A stretch of 57,550 nt of DNA from an uncultured Hyphomicrobium sp. (GCF_902826555.1 NZ_CADEFI010000002.1:64685-122234); one strand, 5' to 3'. Positions 43,761-53,372 are shown, counted from the stretch's first letter. The notes: generated from the sequence alone by a model not told the origin. A program made the numbers and translations.

Positions 43761-46292
43761 ATGCCGCAAGACGATAAAGACACAGCCCGGCGTTCCCCGC
43801 CGCGCCAATCGGCCAGCCACGGCGAAGACGATCTTCCGCCGTTCGACCTGCCGCCGGCGCCGACGGGTACGAACGCAGCCGGGGTCGCCGCGCCCACACA
43901 GCGATCCATCTCCGAGCGCGCCCGCGCCGCGGGCCAGCCGCCTTACCTCGCGGGCCTCAATCCCGAGCAGCGCACGGCAGTCGAGGCCCTTGATGGCCCG
44001 GTGCTGGTTCTTGCCGGTGCCGGCACCGGCAAGACGCGCGTCTTGACCACCCGCATCGCCCACATCTTGGCCACTGGCCGCGCCTACGGCAGCCAGATCC
44101 TCGCCGTCACCTTCACCAACAAGGCCGCGCGCGAGATGAAGGAGCGCATCGGCACGCTCGTCGGCGGCGCCGTCGAGGCCATGCCGTGGCTCGGCACATT
44201 TCATTCCATCGGCGTCAAGATCCTGCGCCGTCATGCCGAACTCGTGGATTTGAAGTCGGGCTTCACCATCCTCGACACCGACGATCAGCTGCGCCTCCTG
44301 AAACAGGTCATCGAGGCTGAGGGGCTGGACAAGGACCGCTGGCCCGCCCGCCAGCTCGCCGGCCTCATCGACGATTGGAAGAACCGGGGTCTGACGCCGG
44401 CCAAGGTCCCGGCTGGCGAGGCATTCGCTTTCGCGGGCGGCAAGGGCGCGGCGCTGTATGCCGCCTATCAAAAGCGCCTCAAAGAGCTGAACGCCGCCGA
44501 CTTCGGCGATCTGCTGCTCGAAACGCTGCGGCTTTTCATGGAGCACCCCGACGTGCTCGCCGACTACCACCGCCGCTTCCGCTACATTCTGGTCGACGAG
44601 TATCAGGATACCAACGTCGCCCAGTATCTCTGGCTGCGCTTGCTCGCCCAGGGCTCGCCCAACGTCTGCTGCGTGGGCGACGACGACCAGTCCATCTACG
44701 GCTGGCGCGGCGCCGAGGTGGACAACATCCTGCGGTTCGAGATCGACTTTCCCGGCGCGCGGATCATCCGTCTCGAACGCAACTACCGCTCGACGGGACA
44801 CATCCTGTCGGCGGCATCGGGGCTGATCGCGCAGAACAAGGGCCGCCTCGGCAAGACCCTCTTCACCGACGGGGAGAGGGGCGACAGAGTCACCGTCATG
44901 GGCGTCTGGGACGACGAGGAGGAGGCGCGGGCCATCACGCGCGACATCGAGGAGTTCCGCAAGGACGGTCATCGCCTGAACCAGATCTCCATTCTGGTGC
45001 GCGCCTCCTTCCAGATGCGCGCCTTCGAAGACCGCTTTGTCACCACCGGCATCCCCTACCGCGTCATCGGCGGCCCGCGCTTCTACGAGCGCGCCGAGGT
45101 GAAGGATGCGCTCGCCTATCTCGAGGTGACGCACAACCCGGCGAACGACCTCAAGTTCGAGCGCATCGTCAATGTGCCGAAGCGCGGCTTGGGCGATACC
45201 AGCGTCGAGCGCGTCCACGCGCTCGCCCGCGCCCGCGGCGTGCCGCTTTTCCGCGCCGCTCGCGAGATCGTCGAGACCGAGGAGCTGGGCGGCAAGGCGC
45301 GAAAGTCGCTCTCGGATCTCGTCAATGCCTTCGAGCGTTGGCGCAGCTTGGTCGACTCCATGAAGCACACCGAGCTCGCCGAGCTGATCCTCGACGAGTC
45401 GGGCTACACCGCCCATTGGCAGGCCGACAAGAGCCCGCAAGCCCAATCCCGGCTCGAGAACTTGAAAGAGCTTGTGCGCTTCATGCACGAGTTCGAGACG
45501 CTCGAGAGCTTCCTCGAGCACGTCAGCCTCGTCATGGACACCGAGCAGGGTGACGACGGCGACCGGGTGAGCCTGATGACGCTTCACGCCGCCAAGGGTC
45601 TAGAGTTCGATACCGTATTCCTGCCCGGTTGGGAGGAAGGGCTGTTTCCGCATCAACGCTCGCTCGACGAAAGCGGGGAGGCCGGCCTCGAGGAGGAGCG
45701 CCGCCTTGCCTATGTCGGGATCACGCGCGCCCGTCGCCGCGCCAAGGTCAGCTTTGCGCAGAACCGCCGCACGCGAGGCCTCTACCAGTCGGCGATCCCC
45801 TCACGCTTCGTCGACGACCTGCCCGAGGGTGACGTGGAGGTCCTCGAGACGAAGAGCCCGTTCGGCGGTGCCTATCAGAATTTCGGCAATCCTTTCGAGG
45901 CCGGAGGTTTCGGCCGCAACCCTTATGGCAAGAGCCGCTTCGACGAGGCCGCCCCGCGTTTCGGCGCCAGCTACGACACGCCGGGCTGGCAGCGCGCCCA
46001 GTCCTATGAGAAAGCCAAATCGCAGGAGCAATCCAGAAGCAGCAATTGGTCGCGCGACGCCGACCGCCAGCGTCAAGCCGGCCTCAAGCCCATGCGCCCG
46101 CCCGTCGTCATCGAGGGCGAGCTGATCGCCTCCTCGTCGGCGAAGGGCGCTGGATACAGCGTCGGCAACCGCGTGCGCCATCAGAAGTTCGGCCCTGGCA
46201 CCGTGACCGAGGTCGACGGCAACAAGCTCACCATCGAGTTCGATCACGCCGGCAAGAAACGCGTCGTCGACAGCTTCGTCGCCAGAATCTGA
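43761..46292 (+). CDS. uvrD: UvrD/PcrA-family DNA helicase
   Basis: 843 aa. A disordered Pro-rich leader (1-60) precedes the superfamily 1 core: Walker A LAGAGTGKTR (Lys91), VTFTNKAAREMKERI, VDEYQDTN, VGDDDQSIYGWRGA, RLERNYRSTGHIL, and VSLMTLHAAKGLEFDTVF. The C-terminal region ends in a Tudor-like GNRVRHQKFGPGTVTEVDGNKLTIEFDHAG, typical of PcrA/UvrD. It unwinds DNA 3' to 5' in repair and may remove RecA. A family 2 repeat abuts its start. Confidence 0.95.
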   Translation: MPQDDKDTARRSPPRQSASHGEDDLPPFDLPPAPTGTNAAGVAAPTQRSISERARAAGQPPYLAGLNPEQRTAVEALDGPVLVLAGAGTGKTRVLTTRIAHILATGRAYGSQILAVTFTNKAAREMKERIGTLVGGAVEAMPWLGTFHSIGVKILRRHAELVDLKSGFTILDTDDQLRLLKQVIEAEGLDKDRWPARQLAGLIDDWKNRGLTPAKVPAGEAFAFAGGKGAALYAAYQKRLKELNAADFGDLLLETLRLFMEHPDVLADYHRRFRYILVDEYQDTNVAQYLWLRLLAQGSPNVCCVGDDDQSIYGWRGAEVDNILRFEIDFPGARIIRLERNYRSTGHILSAASGLIAQNKGRLGKTLFTDGERGDRVTVMGVWDDEEEARAITRDIEEFRKDGHRLNQISILVRASFQMRAFEDRFVTTGIPYRVIGGPRFYERAEVKDALAYLEVTHNPANDLKFERIVNVPKRGLGDTSVERVHALARARGVPLFRAAREIVETEELGGKARKSLSDLVNAFERWRSLVDSMKHTELAELILDESGYTAHWQADKSPQAQSRLENLKELVRFMHEFETLESFLEHVSLVMDTEQGDDGDRVSLMTLHAAKGLEFDTVFLPGWEEGLFPHQRSLDESGEAGLEEERRLAYVGITRARRRAKVSFAQNRRTRGLYQSAIPSRFVDDLPEGDVEVLETKSPFGGAYQNFGNPFEAGGFGRNPYGKSRFDEAAPRFGASYDTPGWQRAQSYEKAKSQEQSRSSNWSRDADRQRQAGLKPMRPPVVIEGELIASSSAKGAGYSVGNRVRHQKFGPGTVTEVDGNKLTIEFDHAGKKRVVDSFVARI

Positions 46293-46334
46293 ATGGGTGA
46301 AGCAGGCGAGAAGGCGCTCGGGGTGACGAGGGTG

Positions 46335-46550
46335 TCACCGCATCGACACCTTGGTCACGAAATGGCAGGCGCGGTATTTGCGCGTTTCGAGGGTGATGCG
46401 CGTGCCGGGCGGCACGGGTGGCTGTCCTCGCGTATCGAGGAACACAACAAGCCCGCTGTCGGTGACGACCTCCGCCGTGCTCGTCGCCCAGACGCGCACG
46501 ATGCCACTGAAAGTATTCAACCCAGGCTCGAACCGGTCGAGATCGTCCAT
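46335..46550 (-). CDS. Small hypothetical protein
   Basis: 71 aa from the ATG at 46548-46550 with GGAGACGACGG upstream. The sequence (TFSGIVRVWATSTAEVVTDSGLVVFLDTRG, then PPGTRITLETRKYRACHFVTKV) looks like a small beta-rich domain. No signal peptide. It lies 64 bp after pcm on the same strand and is convergent with uvrD. A GGTGAC/GTCACC hairpin (46322-46339) covers the gap at its stop. Not recognised as any named family. Confidence 0.6.
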   Translation of the reverse strand: MDDLDRFEPGLNTFSGIVRVWATSTAEVVTDSGLVVFLDTRGQPPVPPGTRITLETRKYRACHFVTKVSMR

Positions 46551-46614
46551 CCGTCGTCTCCTGCTCCACCCCTCGCAGGGCCGAATGCGAAGCCCTGTGA
46601 GCAAACCCCAAAAG

Positions 46615-47295
46615 TCACCGAGAGCCCCCCTGCCGTGTGAGAGGAACAAAGCACACGGGAATGATGTCCCTCAAGACGGTCGATTGATCGCTCTGCTTTT
46701 CGACAAGAATGAGTTGTTGCGCCTGGCCCCCGACGGGAACGACCAGGCGTCCTCCGGGCGCGAGCTGCTGGATGAGCGGATCGGGCACCTCGAGAGGAGC
46801 GGCTGCAACCAGGATGGCGTCGAACGGCGCCGCTTCGGGCCAACCGAGATATCCGTCGCCGATGCGGCTCCGGACGTTGCCGATCCCGAGCTCCGCGAAG
46901 GTCTCGGCGGCGCGCTCGGAGAGGGGCGCGCAAGTCTCGATCGTGAAGACGTCTTCGACAAGCTTGGCCAACACCGCCGTCTGATAGCCCGATCCCGTGC
47001 CCACCTCGAGAACCCGGTCCGTTGCTGCGAGGTTCAGGAGATCGGTCATGAGCGCGACGATGAACGGCTGCGAGATCGTCTGCCCGTAGCCGATGGGGAT
47101 CGGGCGGTTGCGATAGGCGTCCGCGAGATGCTGCGGTGGCACGAACAAGTGGCGCGGCACGTCGCGCAATACTGCCATGACGCGCGGCGAGAGCACCCGG
47201 CCGCCGATGTCCTGAGAGAGGTCGGCCGCCGACTGCTCGATCTCGCGCACCATGGCCTCGCGCAGGATTCTCATCTCGTCGTCGAATTCGGTCAT
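46615..47295 (-). CDS. pcm: Protein-L-isoaspartate O-methyltransferase
   Basis: 226 aa from the ATG at 47295 (MTEFDDEMRILREAM). Motif I is VLEVGTGSGYQTAVLA and the family-specific PIPIGYGQTISQPFIVALM lies before it. DAILVAAAPLEVPDPLIQQLAPGGRLVVPVG completes the fold. It methylates isoaspartyl residues in aged proteins, starting their repair. Divergent from bactofilin. Confidence 0.95.
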   Translation of the reverse strand: MTEFDDEMRILREAMVREIEQSAADLSQDIGGRVLSPRVMAVLRDVPRHLFVPPQHLADAYRNRPIPIGYGQTISQPFIVALMTDLLNLAATDRVLEVGTGSGYQTAVLAKLVEDVFTIETCAPLSERAAETFAELGIGNVRSRIGDGYLGWPEAAPFDAILVAAAPLEVPDPLIQQLAPGGRLVVPVGGQAQQLILVEKQSDQSTVLRDIIPVCFVPLTRQGGSR

Positions 47296-47477
47296 GACAA
47301 CCCCAACGCACGAGCTTCGAATTCGGAGCCCGCAAAATCCATCCGACAATGGTCGCATGCACGGAATTTCGTCACGCGTTGCCCTCCATCAGAGCAGAAA
47401 CTTTTGACATCGTTTCGACCAACTCCGGCCGCACACAAGGCGTGTGCGGATCACGAGTAGCGTCAGGGAGAGTGAGC

Positions 47478-48032
47478 ATGGTTTTTAGTCGTAAGCCCGA
47501 GCCGGTCCCGGTCGAGGCTCCCGCCCCGCAGTTGCGCCGCATGGATCGCGGAGCTGGGGTGGAGAAACAGCATCTGCACACCGTCGCGTCCGCCGGAATG
47601 GCCACGCAATCCGTGATCGGCAACGATCTGTCGATCGAGGGCGATGCGATTACCATTCGCTGCAAAGGTTCGTTGAAGGTGCTTGGCAATATCCAGGCCG
47701 ACCTGCACAGCCGCGAGCTCGAGGTTGGCAAGGAGGCCGTGATCAACGGAGCGGTTGCCGCCGAGACGATCGACGTGTTCGGCCGTGTCAATGGCGCCAT
47801 CATGGGCACCCATGTTGTTCTCCATGCCGGAGCCGAGGTCGAGGGCGATATTCACAGCCACCTGCTTTCGATCGAGCAGGGCGCCGCCTTCGACGGTCGC
47901 TCTCGCCGCGTCCGGGACCCATCCGAGATTGCCCCGCAGCTCGAGAAACCCGGCCTGCCTGATCCCGCCCGCCCGTCGAACGTCGGCGTGCCGCCGGCCG
48001 TGCCGACCTACAGCTACCCGTCCGCCGGGTAA
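47478..48032 (+). CDS. Bactofilin
   Basis: 184 aa from the ATG at 47478 with AGGGAGAG upstream. The central DUF583 beta-helix (about 45-145; GNDLSIEGDAITIRCKGSLK, GKEAVINGAVAAETIDVFGRV, GTHVVLHAGAEVEGDI) is flanked by disordered ends, the standard bactofilin layout. Bactofilins polymerise without nucleotide and position wall enzymes, for example at stalks in prosthecate bacteria. No peptidase partner is adjacent here. Confidence 0.92.
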   Translation: MVFSRKPEPVPVEAPAPQLRRMDRGAGVEKQHLHTVASAGMATQSVIGNDLSIEGDAITIRCKGSLKVLGNIQADLHSRELEVGKEAVINGAVAAETIDVFGRVNGAIMGTHVVLHAGAEVEGDIHSHLLSIEQGAAFDGRSRRVRDPSEIAPQLEKPGLPDPARPSNVGVPPAVPTYSYPSAG

Positions 48033-48135
48033 GCGGATCGGCGGGGTCACTAAGCCCCGCGGGTGTGCTACGAGACATCGGGGGGCGAGACCGATGGCGG
48101 TCCGTCCCCCGGATGGTTTCGAGCCTCGTGTAAGA

Positions 48136-49002
48136 ATGAACTATCGCCACATCTATCACGCCGGGAATTTCGCCGACGTCCTGAAGCACGCCGTGCTCGC
48201 GCTCGTGATCGAGCACCTGAAGCTCAAGGAGGCGCCGTTCCGCGTCATCGACACCCACGCCGGCACCGGACTGTATGACCTCGCGAGCGAGGAGGCCCAG
48301 AAGACGGGTGAGTGGTGGGACGGCATCGGCAGCATTCTCCCCGCAATGCGCCCTCCCGAGATCGAGTCCATTCTGGCGCCATATCTGAAGATCGTTTGCG
48401 ACGAGAACGATGGTGGCGAAAGGATCGTCCGCTACCCTGGAAGCCCCCTCGTCGCGCGCCGCCTCATGCGCCCGGGCGATCGCCTGATCGTCAACGAGGC
48501 GCATCCCGAGGACGCCGCCCGTCTTGCGCATCTGTTCGCCAAGGACCGGCAAACCAAGGTCCTGGCCCTCGACGGCTGGACGGCGCTCAAGGCGGTGCTA
48601 CCTCCCAAGGAGCGGCGCGGCCTCGTCCTGATCGATCCGCCGTTCGAGGAGCCCGGGGAGTTTCAGCGGCTGCTGGAAGGCTTGGTCACAGCCTATCGCC
48701 GCTTCGCGACCGGCACCGTGCTCCTCTGGTATCCCATCAAGGACGTCCGGGCTGCGACGGCGTTCTTGCGCGATGCAGCCGCGCTCGGCATCCCCAAGTT
48801 GCTCGCGGCCGAGCTTTTCGTCGAGACGCCGCGCGCCGATGCAGGACTGACGGCAACCGGTCTTCTGATCCTCAACCCGCCCTTCACCCTCGACACGAAG
48901 CTATCGATCTTGCTGCCCTATCTCGCATCGAAGCTTGCACGCGAGAAGAGCGCGACGAGCCGTCTCGAATGGCTCGCCGGAGAGCGCGTAACATCCTCGT
49001 GA
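48136..49002 (+). CDS. rlmJ: 23S rRNA (adenine2030-N6)-methyltransferase
   Basis: 288 aa from the ATG at 48136. The start MNYRHIYHAGNFADVLKHAVLALVI is the RlmJ hallmark, followed by DTHAGTGLYDL (motif I) and LIDPPFEEPGEF (motif IV, DPPF). It methylates A2030 of 23S rRNA. The frame is open much further 5', overlapping bactofilin in another frame, but only the ATG at 48136 gives family homology. Confidence 0.95.
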   Translation: MNYRHIYHAGNFADVLKHAVLALVIEHLKLKEAPFRVIDTHAGTGLYDLASEEAQKTGEWWDGIGSILPAMRPPEIESILAPYLKIVCDENDGGERIVRYPGSPLVARRLMRPGDRLIVNEAHPEDAARLAHLFAKDRQTKVLALDGWTALKAVLPPKERRGLVLIDPPFEEPGEFQRLLEGLVTAYRRFATGTVLLWYPIKDVRAATAFLRDAAALGIPKLLAAELFVETPRADAGLTATGLLILNPPFTLDTKLSILLPYLASKLAREKSATSRLEWLAGERVTSS

Positions 49003-49269
49003 AGCCCGGGTTTTCCGTGCCTCTCCGGCACGCGCGAGGGTTGCGCGCGACACCTCTTTTCGGAATACTTCCCGCGTTCTTGCGACTGAGCAAGCGCACG
49101 CAAGCGCCGGCGTGACCGGTCCGGTTCGAGTGGGATGTCCGTGCTGAGAGTCGTGGTCTCGAAAAATCCAAAGCGTCTCACGCGTCGAAGGTGATGGCGG
49201 CCCTCCAGCTGGAGCGTCGCCCGCTCTCCTGCTGAAGTCCCTGAGCGACGCGGGCCCTTGGAGAGTGAG

Positions 49270-49485
49270 ATGCGCCAAGTTGGAACAGTCAAGTTTTACA
49301 ACGACCAGAAGGGCTACGGGTTCATTACGCCCGACGACGGCGGCAAGGACGTTTTCGTGCATGTGACCGCCATCGAGCGGTCGGGTGTGGGGACACTGGC
49401 CGAAGGCACGCGCCTCTCCTTCGATACCGAGCCCGACAAGCGCGGAAAAGGACCGAAAGCCGTGAACTTACAGCAGGCCAATTGA
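49270..49485 (+). CDS. Cold-shock-domain protein
   Basis: 71 aa from the ATG at 49270 with GGAGAG upstream; an in-frame TTG four codons earlier is less likely. RNP1-like KGYGFITP and RNP2-like DVFVHVTAIE are present, so it is a single CSD protein binding single-stranded RNA or DNA. The C-terminus (RGKGPKAVNLQ) is standard. The 267-bp gap upstream may hold a long 5' leader, as is common for csp genes. Confidence 0.94.
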   Translation: MRQVGTVKFYNDQKGYGFITPDDGGKDVFVHVTAIERSGVGTLAEGTRLSFDTEPDKRGKGPKAVNLQQAN

Positions 49486-49641
49486 GGTCAGTTGTCGGCA
49501 GGCAACGAGATGTTGAAAATCGCATTTTGGCACCGCTTTCCTGTGAAAGACGGATGGGCAGGGCTTGTGAACTCGGGCAGAGTCCGGCCCGGTCGTGATA
49601 TGCATATGACCTACGGGTGGTTTGCTTAGGGAGATAGAGCG

Positions 49642-49968
49642 ATGCTCAAAGCTGTGCGTTTGACAACGGCGCTCGCGGCCGTCATGGGCCTGGTGGCCAT
49701 GTCGGCTTCGGCCGAGGCGAAGTCATGCGTCAAGAAGGGTGCGATCGGCGAGGCGGGCAGCCAGCAGGACGCGAAGCTGCAGGTCGACGAAGCTCTGCTT
49801 CAGGCCGTTGACTGGGGCGCCTGGGCGGCCTGGATGGGCTCGAACAACAAAGTCGGCGCAGCGGCGAATCTGCCCGGCTACACGTACGGCCCGCGCACCT
49901 ACAGCTGCAAGCAGAGTGGCAGCTGGGGCTGGACCTGCCGCGGTTCTGCCACGATTTGCAAGCTTTGA
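49642..49968 (+). CDS. Small secreted protein with four Cys
   Basis: 108 aa with AGGGAGA before the ATG. Signal peptide about 1-26 (ending SAEAKS). The mature part has four Cys (in KSCVKKG, YSCKQSG, WTCRGS, TICKL), probably two disulfides, and a Trp-rich middle (DWGAWAAWMGSNNK). No family recognised. A strong terminator follows directly, so it is monocistronic. Confidence 0.75.
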   Translation: MLKAVRLTTALAAVMGLVAMSASAEAKSCVKKGAIGEAGSQQDAKLQVDEALLQAVDWGAWAAWMGSNNKVGAAANLPGYTYGPRTYSCKQSGSWGWTCRGSATICKL

Positions 49969-49992
49969 TCGGCCCTGCCGAAAGGTGGAATT

Positions 49993-50033
49993 CCGACACC
50001 GCGCCTTTCAGAGGGCGCGGTGTCGGTTTTTTT
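49993..50033 (+). terminator. Intrinsic terminator
   Basis: A perfect 13-bp stem (49993-50005 with 50014-50026, CCGACACCGCGCC) followed by seven T (50027-50033). This is the clearest rho-independent terminator in the window and ends the small secreted-protein gene. Confidence 0.95.
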
Positions 50034-50213
50034 GGACAAGCGGTTCCGGCGGGCGATGGTAGCCGCCTGCCGACGAGTTCTTCCCGAGGGGTAAGTATTT
50101 TGCGCTGTTAGTAAACCTGCGCATAATCTTGCCAAGCAGTCTAGGCATGCTTGCCTGACACGGCTATAGCAGCAGGAAGCACAAACGATCCTCGGCCGTT
50201 ACGGAGAAACTTA

Positions 50214-51155
50214 ATGGGTTTCGTGTCCAGGTTTGCCCTTGCAACCGCGCTGACCGGCGCGCTCGCCTTTGCCCACCCTGCGATCGCGGGCTGCAAGCGC
50301 ATGGGCTTCACGGTCAACGACTATGGCAAGGAAGGCCCGACGAGGGATTCCATGGATCTGCTCGACAAGCACGTCGCCACCTGGGCGGCCGAGCAGGGCA
50401 TCGAGAAGTACTCGGTCGGCAAGAAGGACGTGAGCTGCGAACTCTTCTTGAACCTCATCGTCGTCGACGAGCACACGTGCACGGCATCGGCCACCGTCTG
50501 CTGGGGTCCCGACATCAACAAGGCCGGCAAGACGCAGGACGCGAAGGCGCCCGCCGAAAAGAAGAAAAAGGACTCTGTCGCCGGCAGCAGCACCGAGAAG
50601 TCCTCGACGAGCAAGCAAGCCGATACATCGTCGAGCCCGGCCAAAACCGAGGAGAAGGCGGCTGAGAAGCCGGCCGAAACCAAGCCGGAGCAGGCCGCCG
50701 ACGCAAAGCCGGCGGAGACGAAGACCGAGGAGCATAAGTCGGCTGACGCCAAGCCTGACACTCCAGCCACGCCGGCCGTCGAGACCGGTGCGATCCCCGT
50801 CCCGCCGAGCGCCGCCGCAGCCGCCGCAGCCGCATCTCCGGCCGCCACCGATGCCGCCGTGAAGGCCGACGACACCGGGGCTTCCAATGAGGCGAGCAAG
50901 GCTGCCGCCGCCGCAGCCGAATCTGCTGCCGCCGCAGCCGAGCGTGCCGCCGCAGCGGCCGAACGGGCGGCACAGGCCGCTGAGCGCGCTGCTGCAGCTA
51001 TGTCGGCCCAGCAGCAGGCCGCGCCCGCTGCATCGCCCGCGGCAACCCCGTCTGCGTCGACGGCATCCACGGCACCGGCGGCCACCGCGCCTCCGGCATC
51101 GGACACGTCATCCACCGCTTCGGTACCGGTCTCACCGGTCGCGCCGACTCCGTAA
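50214..51155 (+). CDS. Secreted protein with Cys-containing head and Ala/Lys-rich tail
   Basis: 313 aa from the ATG at 50214 (GGAGAAACTTA upstream). Signal peptide about 1-25. A folded head of about 100 residues has four Cys (GCKRMG, VSCELF, HTCTAS, TVCWG). The rest is low-complexity: Lys/Glu/Pro/Ala linkers, then Ala-rich heptad-like repeats (AERAAAAAERAAQAAERAA) and a Pro/Thr/Ala end. The tail may be a coiled coil or spacer reaching across the periplasm. No family recognised. The repeats are recombination-prone. Confidence 0.75.
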   Translation: MGFVSRFALATALTGALAFAHPAIAGCKRMGFTVNDYGKEGPTRDSMDLLDKHVATWAAEQGIEKYSVGKKDVSCELFLNLIVVDEHTCTASATVCWGPDINKAGKTQDAKAPAEKKKKDSVAGSSTEKSSTSKQADTSSSPAKTEEKAAEKPAETKPEQAADAKPAETKTEEHKSADAKPDTPATPAVETGAIPVPPSAAAAAAAASPAATDAAVKADDTGASNEASKAAAAAAESAAAAAERAAAAAERAAQAAERAAAAMSAQQQAAPAASPAATPSASTASTAPAATAPPASDTSSTASVPVSPVAPTP

Positions 51156-51228
51156 TCCGTGCGCTCGAGATAGTTTCAGCATCGGCCTCTCCCGAACGGG
51201 AGGGGCCGATTTGCTTTGCGACCAGCAA

Positions 51229-52026
51229 TCAGACCTTGGACAGTCGATCCAAACGCAGCCGGTGGCGTTCGTCGGTGATGAGCAGCACCGCACCGAGCCC
51301 CGCCGCCACCACTGCGATGCCCGTCGAGCCGGCGATCAGGAACATGATCATCACTTGATACTTGGCCGCCGACACGGGATCGATGCCGGCCAGGATCTGG
51401 CCCGTCATCATGCCCGGCAGTGCCACCACGCCGGTTGTCGCCATCGCCGAGAGGATCGGCATCAACCCCGTCGTCAGCGCGCGCCTCAGAATGCCGTCGA
51501 GCGCTTCGAAGCGGCTCGCCCCGAGCGCGAGCCGGGCCTCGATCGCCGCGCGTTCCCGCACCGCCGCGGACGTGATGGCATCGAGCACGAGGCTGGTCCC
51601 CGCCATGGCGTTGCCGAGCATCATGCCGAACAGCGGCAGCACGTAGCGCGGCGCATACCAGGGATCCGGCCCGATGACGATCGTCGTCGCGAATAGGGTT
51701 GCCACGAGCCCGGCGAAGAAGGGCGCGCCGGCGCCGAGTGCCATCGCAATTGGTCCGACCACCCGCCGCTCTTGCCGCGAGATCACCTCGAACGCGGCCG
51801 CGCCCGCCATGAACATTGCGAACAGCACCGTCCACAATGGGGAATTGAGCGCGAAGATGAAGCGCAGCGCCAGCGCCACCACGGCAAGCTGAAGGATCAT
51901 GCGCACGGCCGAGATGGCGAGCGATCGCTCGAGCCCGAGCCGGAACCAGAATGACACCACGCCGTTCGCGATCAGCAGCAGAGCCGCCAGCGCAAGGTCA
52001 GGGATTTCGAGAGGGACGTAGGTCAT
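51229..52026 (-). CDS. fetB: FetB-type ABC exporter permease
   Basis: 265 aa with about six to seven membrane helices, UPF0014 family (GPDPWYAPRYVLPLFGMMLGNAMAGTSL; LPGMMTGQILAGIDPVSAAKYQVMIMF). E. coli FetAB exports iron and protects from oxidative stress. Its start overlaps the end of fetA by 4 bp (52023-52026), so they form an operon. Confidence 0.9.
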   Translation of the reverse strand: MTYVPLEIPDLALAALLLIANGVVSFWFRLGLERSLAISAVRMILQLAVVALALRFIFALNSPLWTVLFAMFMAGAAAFEVISRQERRVVGPIAMALGAGAPFFAGLVATLFATTIVIGPDPWYAPRYVLPLFGMMLGNAMAGTSLVLDAITSAAVRERAAIEARLALGASRFEALDGILRRALTTGLMPILSAMATTGVVALPGMMTGQILAGIDPVSAAKYQVMIMFLIAGSTGIAVVAAGLGAVLLITDERHRLRLDRLSKV

Positions 52027-52652
52027 GGCGGCGGCGTCCGGTCAGGTTTTGACTTGGTGGTACGGTCCGACGGCGCGAGCTGGAGGCGCACATGCGCGAG
52101 ACGCCCGATCAGCCCCGCGTCGTGACTGGCGATCAGCACGCAATGTCCGGCGAGAAGCTGAAACCGGACCATCTCCTCGACGAGTGCCGATGCCGACTTG
52201 TCGAGCGCGGCGGTAGGCTCGTCGAGCAGCAACACCTTGGGGTCGTCGGCAAGCGCGCGCACGAGCGCGATGCGCTGCCGTTCGCCCGTCGAAAGCAGGC
52301 TGACCGGCCGGTCGAGGATGTCCTCGGCGAGACCGAGTGCGGAAATCAGCCGATCGATACGGGGCAGGGTGGCTTGAGAGATTGGGAGCGTGTCGCGCGG
52401 CGTATCGGTCCACCATCCGGGCTCCGCGGCCGCATAGCGCACCGCGCGTCGCCAGAGCTGCGGCGCCATCTCCCGCCGCTCCGTGCCGTCGAGAAAAACG
52501 TGCCCCTCAACCGGATCGAGATCGGCGATGGCGCGCAGGATGCGCGTCTTGCCGGAGCCCGACGGACCTTCGATCGCCAGGCATTCGCCGTTGGAGACGG
52601 CGAATGACAGCGGTGGCAGAGATCCCACCCTGAGATGCTCGACTCGCAGCAA
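52023..52652 (-). CDS. fetA: FetA-type ABC exporter ATP-binding protein
   Basis: 209 aa. Walker A GPSGSGKT (29-36), signature LSTGERQR, Walker B VLLLDEPTAALD. Short single-domain ATPase. Partner of FetB in putative iron or metal export. The ATP-binding gene is upstream and overlaps the permease gene. Confidence 0.9.
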   Translation of the reverse strand: MLRVEHLRVGSLPPLSFAVSNGECLAIEGPSGSGKTRILRAIADLDPVEGHVFLDGTERREMAPQLWRRAVRYAAAEPGWWTDTPRDTLPISQATLPRIDRLISALGLAEDILDRPVSLLSTGERQRIALVRALADDPKVLLLDEPTAALDKSASALVEEMVRFQLLAGHCVLIASHDAGLIGRLAHVRLQLAPSDRTTKSKPDRTPPP

Positions 52653-52762
52653 ATCCGGTCCCTATCTTCGAGCTGAGGATAGCGACGCTTACCAAGCGCG
52701 GAGACGGGAGGCCAGACGGCGTGCGGGGTTGTCCCCGCGGCTTGTCGGGGAATGCGCCGGAA

Positions 52763-53134
52763 TCAGGCGGTTAGCCCGGCGTTGCTCAGCGTGTCCAGGA
52801 ACGCGATGCGATCGAACGGCTTCATCATGTAGGTATCGGCGCCGGCGGAGAACGCGCGCGAGATGTCAGCCGGATCGTTCTCGGATGTGGCGTAGATCAC
52901 CAGCGGCTTGCGCGTATTTTCACCCGAAAAGCGCAGTGCGGTCAGGAACTCGACCGGTGTCGTTCCGGGGAGGCGCCAGTCGAGAAAGATGGCGTCGATG
53001 CGATTGTTGCGGCAGAGCGCGAGCGCGTCGTCGGCAGAGTCGGCCTCGAGAACCTCGAACGAGCTTTGCTCGAGGTAATGACGCGCGACTTTGCGGATGA
53101 TTTCGGACTGATCGGCGACAAGACACCGCTTCAT
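52763..53134 (-). CDS. Single-domain response regulator
   Basis: 123 aa from the ATG at 53134. Receiver only: acid at Asp8, phospho-acceptor Asp52 in AIFLDWRLPG, Thr in YATSEN, Lys in YMMKPFD. The normal double acid is D8-Q9. No output domain, so it acts by protein contact or as a phosphate carrier. The next gene upstream is chpT, so a role in the CckA-ChpT-CtrA/CpdR relay is plausible. It is not clearly CpdR by sequence. Confidence 0.88.
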   Translation of the reverse strand: MKRCLVADQSEIIRKVARHYLEQSSFEVLEADSADDALALCRNNRIDAIFLDWRLPGTTPVEFLTALRFSGENTRKPLVIYATSENDPADISRAFSAGADTYMMKPFDRIAFLDTLSNAGLTA

Positions 53135-53372
53135 GTCTTTTGCACTCCACGTGGGGCAATCGGAACAGTTCTGCGGCACGGCGAGTTGCGCGGCGAGCCG
53201 CCGACAGGCAACTGGTGTACGAAATGACAAGTCATTTGTGATCTAAAGGAGTTAACGACTGGTTGAGGCGAGTCCGCCGGGACGCCTCGAACGACCGGAA
53301 ATGCAGGGGATATACGCCGCGCGAACGTCCGCGCCGAAGGGGTCGAACCTTAACTGGCGTTCTTCGGTCGTC

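Noticed and set aside
43578-45587. A 669-codon open frame on the minus strand opposite uvrD
   Set aside because: Antisense shadow of a helicase with all motifs in the plus frame; it also runs across a repeat element.
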